Assembly (NCBI RefSeq): GCF_023715505.1
Contig: NZ_JAMBOH010000019.1
Coordinates: 1-64,000 of the forward strand
From: Neobacillus cucumis
GTDB lineage: Bacteria > Bacillota > Bacilli > Bacillales_B > DSM-18226
Direction: 5' to 3'
DNA: 64,000 bases
The position numbers and the translations under genes were made by a program. Positions 1 to 8,659 of this stretch are shown in pieces (the first letter of the stretch is position 1; each line of letters begins with the position of its first letter). Below the pieces are notes generated by a model that worked only from the letters and a program-made list of their open reading frames with translations, made no database searches and was not told the origin of the DNA.

Positions 1-219
1 CGAAACCGACTTTCAGCTTTTCCTCATGAGAGGAAAAGGATTATCCGGTATTAGCACCGGTTTCCCGGTGTTATCCCAGTCTTACAGGCAGGTTGCCCAC
101 GTGTTACTCACCCGTCCGCCGCTAACCAACAGGAGCAAGCTCCTGTTGATTCGCTCGACTTGCATGTATTAGGCACGCCGCCAGCGTTCGTCCTGAGCCA
201 GGATCAAACTCTCCATGAA
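1..219 (-). rRNA. rrs: 16S ribosomal RNA, 5' part (truncated by window edge)
   Basis: The reverse complement contains the universal bacterial 16S start AGAGTTTGATCCTGGCTCAG at 193-212, followed by the conserved GACGAACGCTGGCGGCGTGC segment and the V1/V2 region. Alignment of the conserved motif to position 8 of the rRNA places the mature 5' end near 219. Only the first ~219 nt are present; the rest of the operon lies before base 1. The V1 stem (CAACAGGAGC / GCTCCTGTTG) and the overall sequence are Bacillaceae-like. Confidence 0.97.
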
Positions 220-359
220 AGTTGATTAGCTCAATTTGTTACGTTGGCTTAGTTTCATAGTAGAAACTAATTATTATTGTTTGTTGACGTTTTTGTTTGT
301 TTAGTTTTCAAAGAACAATTAGCTTACTCATTTTTGTATCGCTCAAAAGCGACTTCACT

Positions 360-389
360 AATGTAACATATTTCTCAACTCAATGTCAA
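360..389 (-). promoter_or_regulatory. rRNA operon promoter P2
   Basis: On the minus strand a perfect -35 TTGACA (384-389) is separated by 18 nt from a -10 TACATT (360-365). It lies about 140 nt upstream of the 16S 5' end. The leader between them carries a boxA-like antitermination motif (TGTTCTTTGAAAA, about 304-317), as in Bacillus rrn leaders. Confidence 0.8.
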
Positions 390-443
390 CAACTTTTAAA
401 ATTTCTTTTTCGTTATTTGACCGTCTCGCTGAGGACGAGAATT

Positions 444-472
444 AATATACCATGATATATAAATGTTTGCAA
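444..472 (-). promoter_or_regulatory. rRNA operon promoter P1
   Basis: Minus strand -35 TTGCAA (467-472), 17-nt spacer, -10 TATATT (444-449). It sits about 84 bp upstream of P2, giving the tandem P1/P2 arrangement typical of Bacillus rRNA operons. A short imperfect hairpin (CGTCCTC...GAGACG, 422-438) lies just downstream. Confidence 0.65.
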
Positions 473-614
473 TATAATTTTAAAATTTTATAAAATCGAA
501 TCAATAATATTGAATAAGCAAGATGGTCTTATGTTCGGGACTTTCAGTTCTTCCCTTTCCACCCTTATATAGTTTAATATTAAAATACAACTTGAGTATT
601 GGAAGTGAATTTTT

Positions 615-1304
615 ATGAATACGGCAGATACGGATATATTGATTAAGCTAGGAATTTCGGCAGTGTTTGGACTTATTATTGGTCTTGAACGAGAACTTAA
701 AAGAAAACCAGTAGGTCTTAAAACAAGTCTCGTTATTTCAGTGGTAAGTTGTTTGCTTACCATTGTGTCAATACAGTCAGCGTATATGTTTCCAAACTCA
801 GATAATGTGAAAATCACGATGGATCCGTTACGATTGGCAGCACAGATTGTTTCGGGGATTGGTTTTTTAGGTGCCGGAGTTATATTAAGAAGAGGAAACG
901 ATAGTATTTCTGGTTTAACAACAGCAGCGATGATTTGGGGGGCTGCAGGTATTGGTATTGCAGTAGGAGCCGGATTTTACATTGAGGCGTTTGCTGGTGT
1001 AGCTCTTTTGATTATAAGTGTTGAATTAGTCCCATTTTTAATGAAACTGTTTGGTCCAAAGCAATTACGAGAAAAAGAAATTAATCTTCAATTATTTATC
1101 AGAGACCAGAAACAAATTGAGCCAGCTATATCTTTTCTAATAGGTAAGAAATATATTATCCGCCGGCTGAGAATTAAAGATTTGGATAATGGAGACCATC
1201 TAGTCCAAATCCTAGTTGCCGTCGATTATCGAGAAAAAACAACAGAGGTTTATGCTGCGGTTTCTGAATTAAACGGAGTGAAAAAGGTGGAAATTGATAG
1301 TTAA
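615..1304 (+). CDS. MgtC/SapB family membrane protein
   Basis: A 229-residue protein. The N-terminal ~135 residues form about four hydrophobic helices with the two signatures of the MgtC/SapB family: a GLERE..RKPVGLKT stretch near residues 20-38 and VSGIGFLGAGVILR near residues 77-90. The last ~80 residues are soluble and look like the ACT-like C-terminal domain found in longer MgtC proteins. MgtC proteins are inner-membrane proteins linked to Mg2+ limitation, membrane potential or F-ATPase modulation; the substrate, if any, is unsettled. ATG start with GGAAGTG about 7 nt upstream. It is a single gene between the divergent rRNA promoters and a tRNA; no operon partner and no Mg2+ riboswitch is visible. 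Confidence 0.88.
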   Translation: MNTADTDILIKLGISAVFGLIIGLERELKRKPVGLKTSLVISVVSCLLTIVSIQSAYMFPNSDNVKITMDPLRLAAQIVSGIGFLGAGVILRRGNDSISGLTTAAMIWGAAGIGIAVGAGFYIEAFAGVALLIISVELVPFLMKLFGPKQLREKEINLQLFIRDQKQIEPAISFLIGKKYIIRRLRIKDLDNGDHLVQILVAVDYREKTTEVYAAVSELNGVKKVEIDS

Positions 1305-1337
1305 AATAAAAAAATATCATATTCTTTAAATTTCCAC

Positions 1338-1366
1338 TTGCAAGATTTTTATAGTATAGATATAAT
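1338..1366 (+). promoter_or_regulatory. Promoter of tRNA-Ala
   Basis: TTGCAA (1338-1343), a 17-nt spacer and a consensus TATAAT (1361-1366), with the tRNA beginning 21 nt downstream. It lies in an AT-rich gap after the MgtC gene. Confidence 0.75.
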
Positions 1367-1386
1367 ACTTTTTGTACCACATAAAC

Positions 1387-1459
<73 letters not shown>

Positions 1460-1466
1460 TATTAGT

Positions 1467-1496
1467 AACTCTTTGCAAAAGCAGAGAGTTTTTTTA
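1467..1496 (+). terminator. Intrinsic terminator of tRNA-Ala
   Basis: AACTCTTTGC (1467-1476) pairs with GCAGAGAGTT (1481-1490) around an AAAA loop, followed by a run of Ts. A second weaker hairpin with a T run (AAATAGTA/TACTATTT, about 1516-1545) follows as backup. Confidence 0.85.
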
Positions 1497-1717
1497 TTTT
1501 TAGATACTACACTTCCAAAAATAGTAAAAAAATACTATTTTTTTTATTTTCGCTTGCTAATTTATTTTTATTGTTACTATAATTAAAAATGTAGTTGTAA
1601 TTTTTAGAAAAATCTATTTTTGAAGAAGGGGGGGTACTTTCGACTCTGGCTTCGTTTTTTGTTATACCATTTGCACCCTAAGTCATGCTTATAAGTAAAT
1701 GAGAGGGGGGCTTCCCA

Positions 1718-2047
1718 TTGGAGGCACGGAAAACAAAAATCAATCCTGAAAGCGATTACACAGATATTGTTCATTCAGCTGCATTTCAAAAACTACTCTC
1801 CGAAAAGAAAAAGTTTATTATTCCAATCACGATCTTCTTCTTTTGCTTTTATTTTGCACTGCCTATTCTCACTTCCTATTCAACCATCCTAAATCATAAA
1901 TTTATCGGCAGTATAACCTGGGCTTGGGTTTTTGCATTCCTGCAATTCGTTATGACATGGGGACTATGTATGCTTTATTCAAAAAAAGCAGCTAAATTTG
2001 ATGCATTAGCAAATGAAGTGATGCAAAAAGGAGGAAAGAACGAATGA
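1718..2047 (+). CDS. DUF485 family small membrane protein (symporter partner)
   Basis: A 109-residue protein with a charged N-terminus (residues 1-40) and two hydrophobic segments near 40-60 and 68-90. It matches the pattern of DUF485 proteins (YjcH of E. coli, YwcB of Bacillus), which are encoded directly before acetate-type sodium:solute symporters. Its role is unproven; a regulatory or assembly partner of the symporter is usually assumed. The start is TTG at 1718, chosen because GAGAGGGGGG ends 7 nt upstream. It overlaps the next gene by ATGA, indicating translational coupling. Confidence 0.82.
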   Translation: MEARKTKINPESDYTDIVHSAAFQKLLSEKKKFIIPITIFFFCFYFALPILTSYSTILNHKFIGSITWAWVFAFLQFVMTWGLCMLYSKKAAKFDALANEVMQKGGKNE

Positions 2048-3582
2048 ATACTCCTGCATTTATCATGTTTCTTGGCATTGTTTTCATTACATTAATCATT
2101 ACCTACTACGCTTCTAAAAAAACAAAGAATGCAAGCGAATTTTACACAGCAGGAGGGGGACTAACAGGCTGGCAAAATGGAATGGCCATAGCTGGGGATT
2201 ATATGTCAGCAGCATCATTCCTTGGAATTGCCGGTGCGGTAGCCTTAACAGGGTTTGACGGATTTTTTTATAGTATTGGTTTTCTAGTTGCCTATTTAGT
2301 CGTTCTTTATTTGGTAGCAGAACCATTAAGGAACCTAGGGAAATATACTTTTGCAGATATGATTGCAGCCCGCTTTGATGCAAAAAAAGTACGCGGTTTT
2401 GCAGCTATGAATACAGTCGCCATTTCTATTTTTTATATGATTGCCCAACTTGTCGGGGCTGGTGCACTTATAAAATTATTATTAGGTTTAAACTACACAA
2501 CCTCGGTTTTAATTGTTGGAGTTTTAATGACCGTCTATGTTATTTTTGGCGGAATGCATGCAACAAGCTGGGTCCAGATTATTAAAGCCATTCTATTAAT
2601 GGGCGGTACATTCTTAATCTCGATTATTGTGTTAGCGAAGTTTAATTGGAGCATTACTGATATGTTTGAACAAATGAAAACAGCTACACCTTTAAAAGAA
2701 TCTTTCTTAAATCCTGGGGTTAAGTACAAAATCGGTCTTGATACCATCTCCTTAAACATGGGGTTAGTACTCGGTACAGCCGGGCTGCCGCATATTCTCG
2801 TCCGGTTCTTTACTGTAAAAGATGCAAAAACAGCCCGTTCGTCTGTAGTGTATGCAACTTGGATCATAGGAATCTTTTATGTCATGACCATTTTCCTGGG
2901 CTTCGGTGCAGCAGCGTTTGTTGGTAATTCCGAAATTATAGCTGCTAACCCTGCCGGCAATATGGCCGCACCTCTTTTAGCCAAAGCTATTGGCGGAAAT
3001 ATGTTGTTTGCTTTTATCTCAGCTGTTGCCTTTGCAACCATTCTTGCTGTCGTGGCAGGATTAGTTTTAACTGCAGCTTCTGCTTTTGCCCATGATTTCT
3101 ATAATGAAATTTTAAGAAAAGGAAAAGCATCTGAAAAACAGCAAGTCAGTATGGCTCGCTGGGCTGCAATCGGCGTTTCTGTCATTTCCATTATTTTAGC
3201 TTTAGGTGCTCAAACACTAAATGTAGCCTTCCTAGTCTCGCTTGCATTTGCTGTGGCAGCAAGTGCAAACTTACCGGTCATTATTTACACCATTTATTGG
3301 AAACGTTTTAATACGACCGGTGCAGTTTGGGCAATGGTCATTGGCCTTATTTCAGCAATAGGATTAGTTCTTATTAGCCCGAATGTTTTCAGCCCTGAAG
3401 CCGGAAAAGCTATTTTTGTTGGGAATCCTATTTTTCCATATACTACTCCGGGGATTGTTTCGATTCCACTTGGATTTATTGCCGGGTATTTAGGAACTAT
3501 TTTTTCTAGACAAAAAGCAGATGTGAAAAAGTTTGATGAAGTGCTTGTAAAATCCAATACTGGAATTGGAATTCGAGGATAA
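2044..3582 (+). CDS. Sodium:solute symporter (acetate/monocarboxylate, ActP/YwcA type)
   Basis: A 512-residue, strongly hydrophobic protein with about 13 predicted transmembrane helices, the usual size for the SSS family. Family features include GDYMSAASFLGIAG near residues 50-64, an early LVAEPLRNLGKYTFADM stretch and GLPHILVRFFTVKD after helix 6. The DUF485 gene in front, overlapping by 4 nt, matches the yjcH-actP and ywcB-ywcA arrangement, so acetate or another short monocarboxylate is the likely Na+-coupled substrate. The substrate assignment is inference from context. Transcription probably ends at the hairpin at 3766-3804, after a structured repeat. Confidence 0.85.
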   Translation: MNTPAFIMFLGIVFITLIITYYASKKTKNASEFYTAGGGLTGWQNGMAIAGDYMSAASFLGIAGAVALTGFDGFFYSIGFLVAYLVVLYLVAEPLRNLGKYTFADMIAARFDAKKVRGFAAMNTVAISIFYMIAQLVGAGALIKLLLGLNYTTSVLIVGVLMTVYVIFGGMHATSWVQIIKAILLMGGTFLISIIVLAKFNWSITDMFEQMKTATPLKESFLNPGVKYKIGLDTISLNMGLVLGTAGLPHILVRFFTVKDAKTARSSVVYATWIIGIFYVMTIFLGFGAAAFVGNSEIIAANPAGNMAAPLLAKAIGGNMLFAFISAVAFATILAVVAGLVLTAASAFAHDFYNEILRKGKASEKQQVSMARWAAIGVSVISIILALGAQTLNVAFLVSLAFAVAASANLPVIIYTIYWKRFNTTGAVWAMVIGLISAIGLVLISPNVFSPEAGKAIFVGNPIFPYTTPGIVSIPLGFIAGYLGTIFSRQKADVKKFDEVLVKSNTGIGIRG

Positions 3583-3586
3583 AACA

Positions 3587-3760
3587 CAAGCGCAAGCGCC
3601 TTGATCAGCCCCGACAAGCATAAGAAGAGCCTGCCTAAAGGTTGCTTTTTAACCTTTTGGACGGATTGGCTGTAGACCATCGAGGGGGTAGGCGCTGGAG
3701 CTGGACGCTTCTAAACCTGTAAATTATCCACAAGTAGTAAACCTATAATTTCCTTTACCA
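3587..3760 (+). repeat. Structured intergenic repeat, copy A
   Basis: One of three long copies of a dispersed element (others at 48209-48390 and 51732-51888, a short one at 15643-15690). It begins AGCGCAAGCGCCTTG, continues CAGCCCCGACAAGCATAAG, has a central hairpin (AAAGGTT/AACCTTT) and closes with CGAGGGGGTAGGCGCT GGAGCTGGACG. The arms AGCGCCT+AGCCCC and GGGG(G/C)T+AGGCGCT are complementary, so the element folds into a long hairpin. A conserved tail (TTATCCACAAG and TATAATTTCCTT) extends to about 3760. It sits between convergent genes. Confidence 0.85.
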
Positions 3761-3765
3761 AGACG

Positions 3766-3804
3766 GAGAGGGGCTGATCATGGATCCGCCCCCTCTCTTT
3801 TTTT
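3766..3804 (+). terminator. Intrinsic terminator of the symporter operon
   Basis: GAGAGGGGC (3766-3774) pairs with GCCCCCTCTC (3788-3797), followed by seven Ts on the plus strand. It touches the 3' end of the converging helicase gene, for which it could also act, although no T run exists in that direction. Confidence 0.85.
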
Positions 3805-5218
3805 ATCTCTTTCCTTTACTTCTAGATGCTGCTGTCGGTTTACCGCTTCCTCGATTGGATTTACTGAAAGTAGAGTAGTTAGCCCGTTTCCCCTGACTAT
3901 CCCTTGCCCCACTAGGTTTCTGAGATGTCTCCTTCTTAGGACCCCTGCTTAATCCCTCCGACCTTCTGTCATTCCCGCTTTTAGCCCTAATACGATTTTT
4001 GGAATCTCTATTCTGCCTTTCTCTTCCTTGACCGCGTTTTTCTGTCGATGGATTACGCCGCCTTGCCGCGATGCCCTCTTCAGAATTCTCTTTTTCCTTT
4101 TTGGCATTCCCATCAGTTTGTTTTGGAATGGTTATAGATAGTTCTTTTTCAATTTGATCAAGTGCAGGCCGGTCGGCCGAGGTATAAAATGTTACTGCCA
4201 GTCCGGTCATACCAGCTCTGCCTGTCCGCCCGATCCGGTGGACATAGCTTTCAGCATCCTGCGGGATGTCATAGTTAAAGACATGGGTAATTCCCTCAAC
4301 ATCCAGACCTCTTGCCGCGACATCCGTTGCGACCAACAATTGTATTTCTGCCTCTCTAAAGCGTTTCATGACCTGTTCCCGTTTAGACTGAGAAAGGTCT
4401 CCATGTAACTCATCACATGAAAAGCCATGGGCCTTCAGTGCATCGTACAATTTACTGACCCTGCGTTTCGTCCGGCAAAAAATAACCGCTAAGAAGGGGC
4501 GATAAGTTTCAATTAAATCAATGAGTGATGCTTGTTTTCCTCTGTCGGTAGTATGAACGGCCATTTGCTTTACACTTATAGCAGGACCCTGCTTTTTTTC
4601 AATCTGAATATATTCAGGTCTCTGCATATGCTTTTCTGCTAACCTTCTTACTTCTGTCGGCATCGTAGCTGAAAACAGCAAAGTTTGTCTAGTAATTGGT
4701 GTTTCCTTTATAATCTCCTCTACCTCATGAAGAAAGCCAATGTGGAGCATTTGGTCTGCTTCATCTAATACAAGGAAATTGGTTTCACCCAAGCGTACGG
4801 TCTCTCTACGAATATGATCTAACAGACGTCCAGGTGTTCCCACTACAATTTGCGGATTTCTTTTTAATTTTTTTAACTGTTTATCAACATCTTGGCCTCC
4901 ATAGACTGCTAATACAGCTAAACCTTTTATATTCTCTATTAATTTCTCAATTTCCTCTGTGATCTGTAAAGCCAATTCCCTTGTTGGTGCAACTATAAGT
5001 GCTTGTATGTGCGAAGCATTTCGGTCTATTTTTTCAAGAATGGGCAAGATAAAGGCAAAGGTTTTACCTGTTCCCGTTTGTGCCTGGGCGATTACATCTT
5101 TCCCGTTCATCATCAATGGAATGGCCTGTTTTTGAATCGGTGTGGGAACCGCGACACCGTAAGCGCGTAATTGTTCCGTTAACTCTTTAGATATACCTAG
5201 CGATAAGAAATCTGACAA
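3803..5218 (-). CDS. DEAD-box ATP-dependent RNA helicase
   Basis: About 471 residues. All core helicase motifs are present: Q-motif region PTPIQKQAIP, Walker A AQTGTGKT, PTRELA, GTPGR, DEAD, SAT, ATDVAARGLD and HRIGRTGRAG. RecA-like domains 1 and 2 cover about residues 1-360. The last ~100 residues are a low-complexity basic tail rich in Arg, Lys, Ser, Gly and Asn, as in Csh-type RNA helicases of Bacillus that act in ribosome assembly, RNA decay and cold adaptation. I cannot assign it to CshA, CshB or CshC. Two TTG codons are possible starts; the one at 5218 is 6 nt from AGGGG, while 5221 is only 3 nt away. The gene is monocistronic. Confidence 0.9.
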   Translation of the reverse strand: MSDFLSLGISKELTEQLRAYGVAVPTPIQKQAIPLMMNGKDVIAQAQTGTGKTFAFILPILEKIDRNASHIQALIVAPTRELALQITEEIEKLIENIKGLAVLAVYGGQDVDKQLKKLKRNPQIVVGTPGRLLDHIRRETVRLGETNFLVLDEADQMLHIGFLHEVEEIIKETPITRQTLLFSATMPTEVRRLAEKHMQRPEYIQIEKKQGPAISVKQMAVHTTDRGKQASLIDLIETYRPFLAVIFCRTKRRVSKLYDALKAHGFSCDELHGDLSQSKREQVMKRFREAEIQLLVATDVAARGLDVEGITHVFNYDIPQDAESYVHRIGRTGRAGMTGLAVTFYTSADRPALDQIEKELSITIPKQTDGNAKKEKENSEEGIAARRRNPSTEKRGQGRERQNRDSKNRIRAKSGNDRRSEGLSRGPKKETSQKPSGARDSQGKRANYSTFSKSNRGSGKPTAASRSKGKR

Positions 5219-5410
5219 CAAATACCCCTACTTTCTAATTTACCTATTCACTAATATTGATTGTTTATCATGGTAATTGCAAATATACATCCTTTTTTGA
5301 AACTAATTAATCATCCTCTGTTGTAATTCTGGCCTAAAAACATTATAATTTTTAAAAATACCAACTTAATCAATCGGAATAATGGATATTTAATTTATTG
5401 GAGGGGTATG

Positions 5411-5983
5411 ATGAGTCAACAACATTTTCTTATTATTCATGGGTTAGGCGGGAGCGGCCATGACCATTGGCAGACGTGGCTGGCAGACACTTTAACGGAA
5501 AAAAATTATCCAGTGAGTTATCCAACCTTTTCAACTTTTCATGCACCAAATCTTAAGGTATGGTTAACGGAATTACATCAGGCAATGGAAGTGATACCAG
5601 CCAATTCAGAGCTTACCGTTATCACACATAGTCTAGGCTGTCTCCTATGGCTTCATTATGCAGCAGCCACAACCAAAAGGATAGCTAAGCGTGTAATCCT
5701 AGTTGCGCCACCATCTCCAACGATCACACTTAAGGAAGCAGCATCTTTTTTTCCTGTACCTTTAAATAGCAGCCATTTATCAAGGACAGCAGAGGAAATA
5801 TTGTTTATCCACTCAAATAATGATCCTTATTGCAATATGGAGGATGCGAGAAACTATTTAAATCTAGATCATCCTTCTATCGTCTTACCTAATGCTGGTC
5901 ATATTAATCCGGCATCAGGTCATGGAAAGTGGCCGTCAATACTGGATTTATCCATAACACATAAAATGCCAATACTAAATTAA
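5411..5983 (+). CDS. RBBP9/YdeN family serine hydrolase
   Basis: About 190 residues, the family's usual size. The N-terminus FLIIHGLGGSGHDHWQTWL matches the RBBP9/YdeN alpha/beta-hydrolase fold. The nucleophile elbow is HSLGC (variant of GxSxG, Ser near residue 75), the acid is probably in NNDPY and the histidine in NAGHIN near the C-terminus, so the triad looks complete. Substrate unknown. ATGs occur at 5408 and 5411; GGAGGGG (5400-5406) is too close to the first, so 5411 is preferred. It is a single gene with its own terminator. Confidence 0.85.
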   Translation: MSQQHFLIIHGLGGSGHDHWQTWLADTLTEKNYPVSYPTFSTFHAPNLKVWLTELHQAMEVIPANSELTVITHSLGCLLWLHYAAATTKRIAKRVILVAPPSPTITLKEAASFFPVPLNSSHLSRTAEEILFIHSNNDPYCNMEDARNYLNLDHPSIVLPNAGHINPASGHGKWPSILDLSITHKMPILN

Positions 5984-5986
5984 ATT

Positions 5987-6019
5987 AACGGAGTGATGTT
6001 CATCCATCACTCCGTTTTT
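5987..6019 (+). terminator. Intrinsic terminator
   Basis: AACGGAGTGATG (5987-5998) pairs perfectly with CATCACTCCGTT (6005-6016) and is followed by Ts. It ends the hydrolase transcript. Confidence 0.9.
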
Positions 6020-6139
6020 GTACGCATATAAATTTAATAAGTCCGGGTTCACTTATAGATGTGTATTTATGGTAAGCTACTATTTATCTAAAACACCTAT
6101 CATCAACCATCGATTTTATCAATTTAAGGAGAAGATTTA

Positions 6140-7024
6140 ATGGATTTACACCAACTCTATGTATTTACAAAAGTTGTTGAGCATAAAAGCTTTTCCAGAG
6201 CGGCGGAAGATATCTTCTTAAGCCAATCAACGGTCAGTTCACATATTCAAGGACTCGAGAAAACACTGGGTGTGAAATTATTTGATCGTGTAGGCAGGGA
6301 AAGTATCCTTACTCCACATGGGGAACGGTTGTATCATTGGGCCCGCCAGCTTTTACTTATTAAAGATCAGGCCTTACTTGATTTAAAGGAGGGAATGACA
6401 TCACTTCGAGGAATGATTCGAATTGCAACAAGTTCTGTTCCCGGACAGTTTATGGTTCCGAAAATGATCAAACAATTTAGAGTGCAATACCCTGAAGTCA
6501 TCTTTCATATCAACCAGTCTTCATCAAAACATGTTGCCGAAAAAGTCCTAAATGGTTCAGTTGACTTAGGGTTATTAGGTCAGAAATTCGAGGATGATAA
6601 ATTACGCTACATACCATTATTAAAAGAAAAACTAGTCCTCGTTACCTCTAATGAAATTAGGATCACCGAACCAGTAGAAATAAATGAAATTTTACAATAC
6701 CCTTTTATCATGAGGAATTCTGATTCAGGAACGAACGCTTTATTAGAAAGATTTTTGAAAAAAAATAAAATTAGCAAGGACCAATTAAATATTGTTTCCT
6801 ATATTGAAGACGGACAGAGTTTAATACAAATGGTTATTGAAAATGTCGGTATCTCCATCATTTCAGAAGTAGCTGCGCGTGTATATTCCCGCCATCACAT
6901 GCTGAGGATGTATAACATTCAGAACTTTGATGACGAACGATATTTTTATCTCGTTTATAATATTAATAAAACCCAATCGATTGTCTCAAAATTATTTATT
7001 GAAGGGGCAGCTGAATTAGTATAA
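6140..7024 (+). CDS. LysR family transcriptional regulator
   Basis: A 294-residue protein of standard LysR layout. Residues 1-60 form the winged helix-turn-helix (HQLYVFTKVVEHKSFSRAAE and LSQSTVSSHIQGLEK), then a linker helix and a periplasmic-binding-protein-like effector domain from about residue 90. ATG start with AAGGAGAAG upstream. It converges on the acyl-CoA ligase gene, and its cognate target is not obvious: no divergent partner is present, since the upstream hydrolase reads in the same direction and ends in a terminator. It resembles Bacillus CysL/YwfK-type regulators in the HTH, but the effector cannot be read from sequence. Confidence 0.88.
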   Translation: MDLHQLYVFTKVVEHKSFSRAAEDIFLSQSTVSSHIQGLEKTLGVKLFDRVGRESILTPHGERLYHWARQLLLIKDQALLDLKEGMTSLRGMIRIATSSVPGQFMVPKMIKQFRVQYPEVIFHINQSSSKHVAEKVLNGSVDLGLLGQKFEDDKLRYIPLLKEKLVLVTSNEIRITEPVEINEILQYPFIMRNSDSGTNALLERFLKKNKISKDQLNIVSYIEDGQSLIQMVIENVGISIISEVAARVYSRHHMLRMYNIQNFDDERYFYLVYNINKTQSIVSKLFIEGAAELV

Positions 7025-7047
7025 TTTCTGGACTCCCCCCTGAACAC

Positions 7048-7086
7048 AAAATAACAAGGGAAGAAATTTATGTTCTCCCCTTGTTT
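7048..7086 (-). terminator. Terminator of the acyl-CoA ligase gene
   Basis: On the minus strand AACAAGGG pairs with CCCTTGTT (7053-7060 with 7078-7085) and is followed by ATTTTGTG. It overlaps the last codons of the ligase. The T tract is imperfect, so termination may be partial. Confidence 0.55.
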
Positions 7087-8576
7087 AAAGCAATCTCCTT
7101 TAATTTGTTTTTATCCATTTTCCCGACGTGTGTTTTAGGCAGTTCCTCTAAACGAATAAATTGTTTAGGAATTTTATAACGGCCTAACTTTGACTCACAA
7201 TAACCTCTTAATTCTTCGTCTTCTACAGTGTGGGGTTTTTTTAGAGAAAGAAAGGCAACTACGATTTCGCCCCATTTTTCATCGGGGAGTCCGATGACAG
7301 CCGCTTCGTTAATCGCAGGATGTTCAGAAAGCCAGTGTTCTATTTCAAGTGGATACACATTTTCTCCTCCGGTTATGATCATATCCTTTTTCCGTCCGAC
7401 AATATAAAAATAACCATCTTCATCCCGCTTGGCTAAATCACCGGTATGAATCCAACCCTCCTTAACCGTTTCCTGCGTAGCTTGTTCTTGGTTCCAATAA
7501 AACGAAAAAGAATGCTTGCCTTTGATTACTATTTCACCAACTTCGTTTGCCTTGGTCTCATAACCATCCGCTTTTACCAATTTGACCGAATTAAATAACA
7601 TTGGCTTCCCAACAGAACCGCGTTTGATTTTTGCATCCTCAGGGCTTATATAAAAATTATTCGGCCCTGCTTCAGTCAGACCATATCCTTCTTTAAAGGC
7701 TAACCCTTTTTTATAAAAAGCTTCATAAATTAGGAGCGGGCAGGGGGCTGCCCCCGATAAAAAGACCTTCATATCCGGGAAGCAGCTTGATTCGAACTCC
7801 TTCGTTTGAATCAATGTATGATACATAGTCGGTACGAGGAGAACAATGGTACATCGATATCGTTGTAAAGACTCGACCGCCTTTGCTCCAGAAAAACTGT
7901 CCCCTATGACGACGGTTCCGCCGCTCATCAAAATCGGAATGCTCAAGGCATTTAATCCTCCCGTATGAAACATTGGCAAGTAGGTAATTGTTGTATCGTC
8001 CATCGATAAACTCCAGCTGACGATCGTGTTGATCGCATTACAGAGAATGGCACGATGACTTAATACCACACCTTTTGATTTGCCGGTGGTTCCGCCCGTA
8101 TAGATCATTGCCAATGGGTCTGTTTCCGCGATTTGTTCTTTTGTAACCGTATTAATGGGATAAGAGACTATACCTTCATAGCTCGCCTCTCCCACTAAAA
8201 AGGAGCTCAAGCCTCCGCTTGTTAAGTTTGGTGTGAGCATTTCGAATTTTTGATGGATTCCTATTAAAATCGGCGTACAATCCGCTAAGATGACCCTCAA
8301 TTCATGCGGTGATAACCGCCAATTCAAAGGTACAAAAATGGCGCCTATTTTTCCGCAGGCAAATAATAAATCGAAATAGCTAATATGATTAGGCGATAAT
8401 AAGGCGACCCGATCACCTTTTCTAGTGCCGCGTGCATAAAGCCAGTTTGCGGTTGCACATGCTCGCTCATTTAATTCTGAAAATGTCCAGGTTTTGTTAG
8501 TTTCTTCATCGATAATGGCATTCTTTCTAGGCGTTAATCTTGCTCTATGCTCCAGCCAATCCATTTCCCAGCTCAC
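7068..8576 (-). CDS. Acyl-CoA synthetase / AMP-forming carboxylate-CoA ligase
   Basis: A 502-residue ANL-superfamily enzyme that would activate a carboxylic acid as acyl-AMP and then acyl-CoA. Visible motifs: A3 P-loop YTGGTTGKSKG near residues 158-168, A5-like GYGLTEAGP, A7/A8 HTGDLAKRDEDGYFYIVGRK and the catalytic lysine in HVGKMDKNKLKE near the C-terminus. The layout fits medium/long-chain or aryl acid ligases; the substrate cannot be read. GTG start, with GAAGGAG about 10 nt upstream. It is a separate transcript from the upstream hydrolase, but its promoter carries the same tandem-heptamer operator (8616-8648) as the importer gene at 15556, so it probably belongs to the same regulon. Confidence 0.88.
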   Translation of the reverse strand: MSWEMDWLEHRARLTPRKNAIIDEETNKTWTFSELNERACATANWLYARGTRKGDRVALLSPNHISYFDLLFACGKIGAIFVPLNWRLSPHELRVILADCTPILIGIHQKFEMLTPNLTSGGLSSFLVGEASYEGIVSYPINTVTKEQIAETDPLAMIYTGGTTGKSKGVVLSHRAILCNAINTIVSWSLSMDDTTITYLPMFHTGGLNALSIPILMSGGTVVIGDSFSGAKAVESLQRYRCTIVLLVPTMYHTLIQTKEFESSCFPDMKVFLSGAAPCPLLIYEAFYKKGLAFKEGYGLTEAGPNNFYISPEDAKIKRGSVGKPMLFNSVKLVKADGYETKANEVGEIVIKGKHSFSFYWNQEQATQETVKEGWIHTGDLAKRDEDGYFYIVGRKKDMIITGGENVYPLEIEHWLSEHPAINEAAVIGLPDEKWGEIVVAFLSLKKPHTVEDEELRGYCESKLGRYKIPKQFIRLEELPKTHVGKMDKNKLKEIALNKGRT

Positions 8577-8615
8577 CGAATAATCGCTCCTTCTCTAACC
8601 AAATAAGATAGCTCT

Positions 8616-8648
8616 ATTTTATCGGATTTTGGTTACATTGGAGTTACA
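8616..8648 (-). promoter_or_regulatory. SARP/BTAD-like operator-promoter of the CoA ligase
   Basis: Read on the minus strand: TGTAACT (8642-8648), a 4-nt spacer, TGTAACC (8631-8637), a 9-nt spacer, then a -10-like TAAAAT (8616-8621). There is no recognisable -35. Heptamers at an 11-bp period just upstream of the -10 are the hallmark of SARP/BTAD activator sites. The same architecture with identical spacings occurs at 15606-15638. Confidence 0.6.
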
Positions 8649-8659
8649 GAATGGCTTTT

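Noticed and set aside
3294..3680. 128-codon minus-strand frame
   Set aside because: Lies antisense to the symporter gene and repeat copy A, without a ribosome site or recognisable domain.
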